A program made the translations under genes and the position numbers. From G020344215 sp039586575 (lineage in GTDB: Bacteria > Gemmatimonadota > Gemmatimonadetes > Palauibacterales > KS3-K002): a stretch of 8,968 nt of DNA. Each line of letters begins with the position of its first letter. Position 1 is the stretch's first letter. The stretch is taken from contig JBDHKD010000127.1 of the NCBI GenBank assembly GCA_039586575.1, forward strand, positions 1 to 8,968. Reading direction: 5' to 3'. Below the pieces are notes generated by a model. That model saw only the letters and a program-made list of their open reading frames with translations, was not told the origin of the DNA and did not search any database. Below are positions 1 through 5,600 of the stretch, piece by piece.

Positions 1-1064
1 ATCGCAGACTCCAGCTGCATGTCCCTGCCGTTCGCCCGATCCGCCTCGGTCTGCTCGACACGGATGTCGGGCGGGATGCCCAGCCATTCCCACGGCAATC
101 CGTCGTAGCGGCGCACGTCCCCGGTAGGGATCTTCAGTTCGGCCCCGCTCGGCAGCCGGAATATCCCGGGAGCGCGATCATCGGCCGCGCCGGAGCCGCC
201 TCCCGTGGTGTCACCCACGGCGGTGACCTGCGGCAGCTGTCTCATCATCTCCGCGAACGCCTCGGCGCCGCTGTAACTCTGTCCGTTGATGAGAACCACC
301 ACGGGGTTCGTGTATTGGAAGGGCCCTCTGGGGGGGACGGGCTGCCACGGATAGAGCTCGCCAAGGATGTAGACGGCGATGGCATCGAGTGGTTCGGCAA
401 GAAACCGGCCGACGAACTCCCTGATCGTGTCGTGGTTGCCTCCGGTATTGTGCCGGACGTCAACGATCAGCGCCCTCGTGCTCTGCAGGTAGCCCATCGC
501 TGCATCGAAATCCCGCGTAATCTCGTGCGGCATGAACTGGGTGACCCGGACGTACCCGATCCCATCGTCTCGAATTGCATAGCCGACCAGTGAGTCTGCG
601 GGAATGTGGATACTGTCAGGGTGCAGGTAGTTGAGCAGCAGATCGGCCCTCCAGACATCTTGATCGCGCCACCAGCGCGGTCCGATGTACGGGCAGATCG
701 TCCCGTCGCTCTGCTCGACCCATCCGTCCTGCAGCGGGATCTGCGCCCCGGCGGGTGGCTTCAGCTTGACGTGTCCGTCCCTGAGCTCGCCCAGCATCTC
801 GAGCAACACGACGTAGACCTCGTCGCCGATGGCCCGCTCGATGCGCGGGCGGTAGGCTGCGCCGACAACGTCCCAGTCGATCCCCTTGAACTCCAGGAAG
901 GGGTAGACCGAATCGACGGCCGACCAGGCGGCCTCGAAGTCGGCGACGCCAGTGGGCACGCGGTCCGCGACGCCGGCGGGGTCGCTGCAGGCGAGCCCGA
1001 CGAGACCCAGGAGCAGCGCGGCGAGCGCTGCCCGGCCACGCATCGTACGCTTTCCATTCATCAT
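1..1064 (-). CDS. S41-family (tricorn/IRBP-like) serine peptidase, exported; C-terminus cut by window edge
   Basis: About 354 residues are visible, reading from 1064 to the left edge with no stop. The protein opens with a hydrophobic signal (RGRAALAALLLGLVGLAC) ending in a weak lipobox-like GLAC, so it is exported and possibly a lipoprotein. S41 hallmarks appear in order: LRDGHV with His98, LIVDVRHNTGGN at residues 199-210, NGQSYSGAEAFA with the likely nucleophile Ser265, and a C-terminal GIPPDIRVEQT...LESAI, which normally lies close to the family's end. No PDZ domain fits between the His motif and the following strand. The position of the CtpA/Prc catalytic Lys reads GDTTGGGSG, without Lys, so a tricorn-like Ser/His mechanism is more likely than a Ser-Lys dyad. 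The start has a GGAGGT at 1069-1074; ATG codons at 1064 and 1061 are both possible, and 1061 has the better spacing (7 nt). The gene is divergent from the BTAD regulator. Substrate is unknown. Confidence 0.93.
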   Translation of the reverse strand, partial: MMNGKRTMRGRAALAALLLGLVGLACSDPAGVADRVPTGVADFEAAWSAVDSVYPFLEFKGIDWDVVGAAYRPRIERAIGDEVYVVLLEMLGELRDGHVKLKPPAGAQIPLQDGWVEQSDGTICPYIGPRWWRDQDVWRADLLLNYLHPDSIHIPADSLVGYAIRDDGIGYVRVTQFMPHEITRDFDAAMGYLQSTRALIVDVRHNTGGNHDTIREFVGRFLAEPLDAIAVYILGELYPWQPVPPRGPFQYTNPVVVLINGQSYSGAEAFAEMMRQLPQVTAVGDTTGGGSGAADDRAPGIFRLPSGAELKIPTGDVRRYDGLPWEWLGIPPDIRVEQTEADRANGRDMQLESA

Positions 1065-1177
1065 GATTACCTCCGAATTGCCTGTCGTTTAGGGCCTGCG
1101 TAGCTTCATGGGGCACTCTAGGGCGGACGTGTCTTCTGACCGACACGCCGGCGTCACTTCCCATGTAACGGACGGAT
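1065..1177. promoter_or_regulatory. Divergent intergenic region with a dyad and a weak promoter candidate
   Basis: This 113-base spacer lies between the divergent S41 peptidase and BTAD regulator genes and must carry promoters for both unless they are transcribed from further away. On the plus strand TTGCCT (1078-1083) and TAGCTT (1101-1106) are 17 bases apart, a poor but correctly spaced sigma70-like pair. A dyad, CGTGTC (1128-1133) and GACACG (1142-1147) with an 8-base spacer, lies between that element and the regulator's start. It could be an operator or a leader hairpin. The Shine-Dalgarno for the minus gene is clear (1069-1074), whereas the plus gene has only a weak GGACGGAT before its ATG. 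Promoter calls are by eye and tentative. Confidence 0.35.
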
Positions 1178-3745
1178 ATGGGCGGTTCCTCGCAGCGGCT
1201 TACCCGTTTTCAGGCGCTCGGCGCCGCCGACCTCACGGGGCCGGAGGGCAACACACTGCGCTCCGTGCTCGCTCGGCCGAAGCTGCTCGGGTTGCTGGCC
1301 TACCTGGCGGCCGCGAGCCCCCGCGGCTTTCAGCGCCGCGATACGATCACCGGACTTTTCTGGGGCGAGCTGAGCCAGGAGCGGGCGCGCGGCGCCCTGC
1401 GGCAGGCGCTCTACCACCTGAGGCAGTTTCTCGGCGAGGGCGTGGTGGTCACCCGCGGCGATGAGGAGGTCGGCCTGGACGCGGACCGCTTCTGGAGCGA
1501 TGTGGCGGCCTTCGAGGATGCGTTGGAGCGTGGGGCCGGGGACGAGGCGCTCGAGCTCTACCGGGGAGATCTATTGCAGGGCTTCTTCCTGGCCGGCGCC
1601 CCCGAGTTCGAGCGCTGGCTGGACGGGCGGCGCGATGAACTGCGCGAGCGGGCGCGGGTGGCAGCCTGGGAATTGGCGCAGGGTGCCGAGGCCGCGGGGA
1701 ACGCGGCGAACGCCGCTCGCTGGTCTAGGCAGGCGTTGCGGCTGGCGCCTCTCGACGAGGAGCTGGTTCGCCAAGTCATCGAAATGCTCGGCAGGTTGGG
1801 CGACCGGTCGGGCGCGGTGCGCGAGTACGAGGCGTTTGCCAAGCGACTGGCCGAGGAGTTGGAGCTGGAGCCGGCGGCGGAGACACAGAGGTTGATCGAA
1901 GCGCTCCGGGCCGGCGGCGAGATTGGGCCGGGTCGCGTTGCGGGTCCGCCGGCGAGCGCAGCGGCAGAGCATGCTGCCGCGGCGGCGGCTGCGTCCACCT
2001 CGGAGCCGCCCTCCGTGGCCGGCGCCGGCGTCGCCGCACGCGGCGCGGCGCGTCTTGTGGACGGCAAGGCTTTCCGTCTCGGTGTGGTGGCGGGCGCCGC
2101 CCTGGTCACAGGCCTCGGCATCGTCTGGGCGTTTGGCCAGAGGGGTGGCGGGTCGCGGTTGGAAGAGCGGCGGATCGTCGTGGCCGTCTTCGAGAATCGC
2201 ACGGGCGATCCCGAGCTCGACCCGCTCGGCCGCATGGCGGCGGATTGGGTGACGCAGGGGCTCGATCAGATCGATGTGGTGGACGTGGTGCCGAGCACGA
2301 CGGGCCTAGCGCCGCGCCCCGACTTGCTGGGTCCCGGGCTCTCGGAGCCTGGTGAGTTGCGGGCGTTGGCCGAGGCGACGGGGGCGGGCACGGTCATCGC
2401 CGGTGCCTACTATTTGAGCGGCGAAGCCGTCGAATTCCAGGCGCAGGTGGTCGATGTTCGCAGCGGGCGATTGCTGAGGGCGGTGACTCCGGTGGGTGGA
2501 CCGCTGGCCGCGCCGGGCGCCGTCGTCGACACGCTACGGCAGCGAGTCGTGGGTACGGTCGCCTCGGTTTTCGATTCACGCCTGACTCGCCCGGCGCCGG
2601 GGGGTCAACCTCCGAACTTGGAGGCCTACCGGGCGTACCTCGAGGGCCATCGCGCGTACCATAGCGGACCGCAAATGCGACTGGCACAGGAGTTCTTCTA
2701 TCGGGCGGTCGAACTGGATTCGTCGTTCCTCGATCCACGCTTCTACCTCTTCTTCACCCATTGGAACCTGGGCGAGTTCGAGGCGGCGGATTCCAACGCG
2801 CACCTCCTCGTTCCCCACAGGCCGCGCATGACCCCGTATCAACGAAGCACGCTGGACTGGCAACTGGCGGCCATCCGAGGGGATCGGGCGGGGGCGCTAG
2901 AGGCCGCGCGCGCCAGAGGTGGGTTGGACGTGGGGGTCGTGGCACTCAGGGCGAACCACCCGCAGGAAGCCGTGGATGCGTTGTCCGACGTACCCACCAT
3001 ATCCGATTGGTATTTCCATTGGCTCACGTTGATCGAGGCCTACCACATGCTCGGCGACTTCCGGCGCGAGCTGGTGGAGGCGGAGCGTGCACGCCAGGTA
3101 TACCCGGAGCGCATGCGGATGCTCGAGGCCGAGGTGCGCGCGCTGGCGGCGTTGGGACGGATCGACGAAGTGAAGCAGCGGCTCGAGGAAAGCCTGCTCT
3201 TGCCTCCAGACGAAGGCATGCAGGCTATTTGGGTGATGATCAACGCCGGCGAGGAATTACGGGCACACGGGTTCACGGAGGCCGCGTTCGAAGTGGCCGA
3301 TCTTGCGATTCAGTGGCACAGGTCGCGCCCGGTGGAGGAGGCGGAGTCCGGGCGGAACCGTTTCTCGCTGGCCAGAGCCTACTACCTCCGCGAACGCTGG
3401 GACGATGCCGCCGCGCTGTATGCGGAGCTGGCGGCGGAGGACCCCGGCAACGCTGAGGCTCAGGTGTATGTGGGTGCGCTGGCGGCCAGGCGTGCTGATA
3501 GGGAAGCGGCGCTGAGGGTCGAGGAGACGCTTTCGGGTCTCGATGCGCCGGGTGTCTTTGGACGTCACATCTACATGCAGGCGCGCATCGCTTCGCTGCT
3601 CGGCGACCGCGAGCGCGCCGTGGCCCTCCTGCGTGAGGCCTACGCTCGGGGCCATCCGTATTCGGTTCTCTTGCATCGGGAGATGGACCTCGAGCCTCTG
3701 CGCGACTTGAGACCGTACCAGCAGTTCATGGAGGCGAAGGGCTAG
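1178..3745 (+). CDS. Membrane-tethered BTAD-type transcriptional regulator with TolB/FlgO-like and TPR outer domain
   Basis: This 855-residue protein has a multi-domain one-component layout. Residues about 10-100 form an OmpR/SARP-like winged helix (FQALG..., then FWGELSQERARGALRQALYHLR). Residues about 104-245 are a BTAD helical domain (DVAAFEDAL, LYRGDLLQGFFL, LAEELELEPAAETQRLI). An Ala-rich linker follows, then a single transmembrane helix at about 301-320 (GVVAGAALVTGLGIVWAFG). Beyond it, RIVVAVFENRTGDPELDPLG (332-351) resembles the TolB/FlgO-like opening seen in many such proteins. From about 480 onward the sequence is helical and TPR-like, ending with LEPLRDLRPYQQFM. By analogy with CadC/ToxR, the N-terminus would bind DNA from the inner membrane while the C-terminus senses in the periplasm. 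The ATG at 1178 has only a weak ribosome-binding site, but it places the winged helix at the expected distance. Targets and ligand are unknown; the divergent S41 gene is one candidate target. Confidence 0.88.
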   Translation: MGGSSQRLTRFQALGAADLTGPEGNTLRSVLARPKLLGLLAYLAAASPRGFQRRDTITGLFWGELSQERARGALRQALYHLRQFLGEGVVVTRGDEEVGLDADRFWSDVAAFEDALERGAGDEALELYRGDLLQGFFLAGAPEFERWLDGRRDELRERARVAAWELAQGAEAAGNAANAARWSRQALRLAPLDEELVRQVIEMLGRLGDRSGAVREYEAFAKRLAEELELEPAAETQRLIEALRAGGEIGPGRVAGPPASAAAEHAAAAAAASTSEPPSVAGAGVAARGAARLVDGKAFRLGVVAGAALVTGLGIVWAFGQRGGGSRLEERRIVVAVFENRTGDPELDPLGRMAADWVTQGLDQIDVVDVVPSTTGLAPRPDLLGPGLSEPGELRALAEATGAGTVIAGAYYLSGEAVEFQAQVVDVRSGRLLRAVTPVGGPLAAPGAVVDTLRQRVVGTVASVFDSRLTRPAPGGQPPNLEAYRAYLEGHRAYHSGPQMRLAQEFFYRAVELDSSFLDPRFYLFFTHWNLGEFEAADSNAHLLVPHRPRMTPYQRSTLDWQLAAIRGDRAGALEAARARGGLDVGVVALRANHPQEAVDALSDVPTISDWYFHWLTLIEAYHMLGDFRRELVEAERARQVYPERMRMLEAEVRALAALGRIDEVKQRLEESLLLPPDEGMQAIWVMINAGEELRAHGFTEAAFEVADLAIQWHRSRPVEEAESGRNRFSLARAYYLRERWDDAAALYAELAAEDPGNAEAQVYVGALAARRADREAALRVEETLSGLDAPGVFGRHIYMQARIASLLGDRERAVALLREAYARGHPYSVLLHREMDLEPLRDLRPYQQFMEAKG

Positions 3746-3776
3746 GCGCGTGCTTCGCCGGCTCGGCGCCTAGCCC
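3739..3776. terminator. Hairpin between convergent genes, possible bidirectional terminator
   Basis: A perfect 11-bp GC-rich stem is formed by GGGCTAGGCGC (3739-3749) and GCGCCTAGCCC (3766-3776), with a 16-base loop. The left arm contains the TAG stop of the BTAD regulator (3743-3745). The right arm ends 15 bases before the stop of the convergent DUF4097 gene. It is symmetric and so could act on both strands. No T-tract follows on either strand, so it is not a textbook intrinsic terminator; it may instead stabilise 3' ends or end transcription together with other factors. Confidence 0.5.
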
Positions 3777-3791
3777 GACGCCGTGCATTGA

Positions 3792-4604
3792 TCAGGGTTG
3801 GGCGGCTGGCCCCTTCTGCAAGCTGACGTTGCCGTCCGCCGTAGATAGCGTCAGCCTGGGTCCGCCGCTGCCCAGCGTGCCGGTCCGCATGGTCGACGTG
3901 CCCGCCAGCTGGAATTCCGATGCGATGATCCCGCTGGCCGTGGAGGCCAGCACCTCGGCGTTGGTGTTCGACGGCACGCGCACGGTCACGTTGCCGTGCG
4001 CCGTCCTGAACGCCAGGTCACGACCGGGGTCGGCCCGGCCGATGGCGATGTTCACCGATCCGAACGTCGAGGTGGCCTCGGCGATTCCCGTGGTCGTCAC
4101 GTCGACATCGCCGCCTACGGCAACTACGAAGACGTCACTCCGCAGGCTATTGCCTTCCACATCGCCGCCCACGACGCGGCCGACGAACTCCACACCGGCC
4201 GGAACCAGCAGTGTGAACTCCACCTGCACGTCGCTCTGCCAACTGCTCAGGTTACCGGCAGCGCCCGGCAGACACTCATTGGGGTCTAAACCGGGGACGT
4301 CCGGATAGACCGCGCAGATCGTAACACCGTCGGCGTGCTCCACCACGGCAATCGTTACCGAGGCAGGGTCCTGGTCCCGCCCGGTCTTGGTCGCCTGGAC
4401 GACGACCTCGCCGCCCGAGGTGTACGACGCCCGCACATCACCGGCGATGTTCTTGATCTCGATCTTGTCGCCTGGCGCGACGGTCCCGCTCCAATCGAAC
4501 TCTTCCGTCGTCGTGCCCGCAGGGCCGGTCGGGTCGTTGTCCCCGCAGCCCGAGAAGAGGCCGGCGGCGAGGGCGGCCAAAAGTAGTGCTAGTGCATACC
4601 TCAT
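3792..4604 (-). CDS. DUF4097-type beta-repeat lipoprotein
   Basis: This 270-residue protein begins with a hydrophobic signal of about 19 residues followed by a lipobox-like FSGC (Cys20) and an acidic, Gly/Pro/Thr-rich tether, so it should be a lipid-anchored envelope protein. The mature part is a run of short beta-strand turns typical of DUF4097/adhesin-like proteins: IKNIAGDVRASY, GRVVGGDVEG, VVAVGGDVDV, TSTFGSVNIAIG, RTAHGNVTVRVP, LSTADGNVSL. This fold is a right-handed beta-helix-like stack with no catalytic residues; a binding or structural role is usual but unproven. Two Cys residues in the middle (VTICAVY and PNECLP) could form a disulfide. The start is supported by GGAGG (4612-4616) seven bases before the ATG. 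It is on the same strand as the 4825-5418 gene but 220 bases downstream of it, so it is probably transcribed separately. Confidence 0.85.
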   Translation of the reverse strand: MRYALALLLAALAAGLFSGCGDNDPTGPAGTTTEEFDWSGTVAPGDKIEIKNIAGDVRASYTSGGEVVVQATKTGRDQDPASVTIAVVEHADGVTICAVYPDVPGLDPNECLPGAAGNLSSWQSDVQVEFTLLVPAGVEFVGRVVGGDVEGNSLRSDVFVVAVGGDVDVTTTGIAEATSTFGSVNIAIGRADPGRDLAFRTAHGNVTVRVPSNTNAEVLASTASGIIASEFQLAGTSTMRTGTLGSGGPRLTLSTADGNVSLQKGPAAQP

Positions 4605-4824
4605 GATCGTTCCTCCGTCCTAGGTCCCGAGCCAGCGGAACTTCCGCTGGCTCGCGGTCGCACTATGGCGAAGGCGCGTATCCTCGCCGTTACCGCGCTG
4701 TCACACGGGTAGAGACGCTGGAGTATGGCTAGGGTGATGTCAGGGGAGCCGGTGAAGGAGCGGGGGAGGGGGCGCCTGCGGGAAGGGGCCAGAACATCGA
4801 GGGCGCCTCTCTTATACGTCTCGC
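4605..4824 (-). promoter_or_regulatory. Intergenic region upstream of the DUF4097 gene
   Basis: This 220-base stretch between two minus-strand genes holds the 13-bp palindrome described separately. The only promoter-like pair I see on the minus strand is GTGACA (4699-4704) with GATACG (4677-4682), spacer 16, which is weak. A transcript from there would carry the palindrome in its leader. A stop-free minus frame runs through the spacer from a TTG at 4828, but it has no properly spaced ribosome-binding site and no recognisable product. I see no RNA gene here. Confidence 0.3.
4628..4654. repeat. Perfect 13-bp inverted repeat upstream of the DUF4097 gene
   Basis: CGAGCCAGCGGAA (4628-4640) and TTCCGCTGGCTCG (4642-4654) are exact reverse complements separated by one base. 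The palindrome ends 11 bases before the Shine-Dalgarno and 23 bases before the start codon of the minus-strand DUF4097 gene. If transcribed it would fold as a leader hairpin just upstream of the ribosome-binding site; as DNA it could be an operator for a dimeric repressor. No T-run follows in the minus direction, so a simple terminator for the upstream gene is less likely. Confidence 0.6.
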
Positions 4825-5418
4825 TCAACCTCCTGAGGCTTCCGCGTTCAGAGCCTCGGTATCGGCTATCAGCACTTCAAAATCTGAGGCGGTTCGGCCA
4901 TCTGAGGCGGTTCGGCCGCACCGCTCCCCGAGATCCGTGGAGGGGCTGAACGCGTGTTCCTCTGCTCTGGCGCAGAGGTCCTTTAGCCAAGGAACGTACT
5001 CGTTCAGGTATCGCAGGAACCCGTCACGTTCTCTTTGGGCCACCATGCTCGAACCACGCATTTCTTCGACTTCGAGCCGCCTTTGAACGAACTGGAGCCG
5101 CTGTGAGGCGAGGTCTACCAACGCTTCCATCCGGTAGTAGTCTTCGACCCGATTCTGCACCCGAGGTGCCAGACGACAGATCCATCGCTCATCGACCCAG
5201 TTGCAGACACCGATTTGCTCGTTGTCCTTGGAGTCCATGACGTGTCGTACGTCTGCTCCTGCATGCAGGATCGCCCCGACGCGAACCGTGTCGCCATGAA
5301 GTCCTCCGCTCACCTGCACCAGCCTCCTCGTCAGCTGGGTTCGTGCCTCCTCCTCGGTCAGTTCCGGTCTCCCACAGGCCACGAGCGCCAGCGCCAGCAC
5401 CGTCATCCATGTACGCAT
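4825..5418 (-). CDS. Hypothetical lipoprotein, unknown function
   Basis: I do not recognise this 197-residue protein. It has a short basic start, a hydrophobic stretch and a canonical lipobox LVAC (Cys15), so it should be a lipid-anchored periplasmic protein. The mature part is mostly polar and predicted helical, with a heptad-like stretch rich in Leu/Arg/Glu (ASQRLQFVQRRLEVEEM) that could form a coiled coil. Four further Cys residues fall in two pairs (GVCNW...WICRL and KDLCAR...ERCGR), which suggests disulfides outside the cytoplasm. Near the C-terminus GRTASD is repeated twice in tandem (168-179), encoded by an exact 18-bp duplication. The start is well supported by GGGGAGG at 5424-5430, five bases before the ATG. 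It is divergent from the galactanase gene. That it is a real gene rests on the signal, the ribosome-binding site and the length; the function is open. Confidence 0.72.
   Translation of the reverse strand: MRTWMTVLALALVACGRPELTEEEARTQLTRRLVQVSGGLHGDTVRVGAILHAGADVRHVMDSKDNEQIGVCNWVDERWICRLAPRVQNRVEDYYRMEALVDLASQRLQFVQRRLEVEEMRGSSMVAQRERDGFLRYLNEYVPWLKDLCARAEEHAFSPSTDLGERCGRTASDGRTASDFEVLIADTEALNAEASGG
4882..4917. repeat. Exact 18-bp tandem duplication inside the hypothetical lipoprotein gene
   Basis: Two identical 18-base copies (4882-4899 and 4900-4917) stand head to tail. Read on the coding minus strand they give GRTASD twice at residues 168-173 and 174-179. Identity at all 18 positions, including third codon bases, points to a recent duplication, or to a slippage-prone site where copy number may vary. 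The length is a multiple of three, so the frame is kept. Confidence 0.9.
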
Positions 5419-5449
5419 CGTCGCCTCCCCAGGGCTGCTGTTAGATCAC

Positions 5450-5479
5450 ACCATGCAGCTCTTCTTAGCTTTTCGTCAA
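5450..5479 (-). promoter_or_regulatory. Candidate sigma70-like promoter for the hypothetical lipoprotein gene
   Basis: On the minus strand TTGACG (5474-5479) matches five of six bases of the -35 consensus, and CATGGT (5450-5455) follows after 18 bases as a weak -10. Transcription would start about 25 bases upstream of the ATG at 5418, leaving just enough leader for the Shine-Dalgarno at 5424-5430. The -10 is poor, so this is tentative. Confidence 0.35.
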
Positions 5480-5600
5480 CCGGCAGGCTTCTTCGATGGT
5501 AGCCTGAGCGGCTAACTGAGCTCGGCCGCTGGCCTCTCACCGCCCTAGGCCCTATCGTACGTCGAGACCACCCGCACGATTCTGCTGGGGGGACGGTATC
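5480..5600 (+). promoter_or_regulatory. Upstream region of the galactanase gene
   Basis: This is the galactanase side of the 182-base divergent spacer. The best -10-like element is TATCGT (5553-5558), with only a very poor -35 (TGGCCT, 5530-5535) 17 bases before it. Two short inverted repeats are present: CAGGCT/AGCCTG (5484-5489 and 5501-5506) and AGCGGC/GCCGCT (5507-5512 and 5525-5530). They could form adjacent hairpins or an operator. A purine run GGGGGGA (5587-5593) lies seven bases before the ATG at 5601 and is the ribosome-binding site. Confidence 0.3.

Noticed and set aside
616..1164. A 182-codon minus-strand frame overlapping the S41 gene
   Set aside because: It is out of frame with the S41 protein, very Arg-rich, and the true frame contains the LRDGHV motif in the same bases.
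1941..2060. Ala/Gly-rich GC stretch in the regulator, considered as a frameshift or low-quality sequence
   Set aside because: The frame stays open and leads straight into a good transmembrane helix, so it reads as a flexible linker.
1558..2235. A 225-codon minus frame opposite the BTAD region
   Set aside because: It is Ser/Ala/Arg/Pro low complexity and antisense to a recognised domain, so a codon-bias artefact.
2761..3456. A 231-codon plus-strand frame inside the BTAD regulator gene
   Set aside because: It is a +1-type shadow of the TPR-coding frame, Gly/Arg-rich with no fold signature.
4601..4828. A 75-codon minus frame overlapping the stop of the hypothetical lipoprotein and the start of the DUF4097 gene
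   Set aside because: It begins with TTG directly abutting AGGAGG with no spacing, has no recognisable product, and crosses the palindrome; I treat it as non-coding.
5465..5530. Nested short inverted repeats in the spacer upstream of the galactanase, considered as a riboswitch or small RNA
   Set aside because: Stems are only five or six base pairs and match no riboswitch core that I can recognise; they are noted only within the upstream-region entry.
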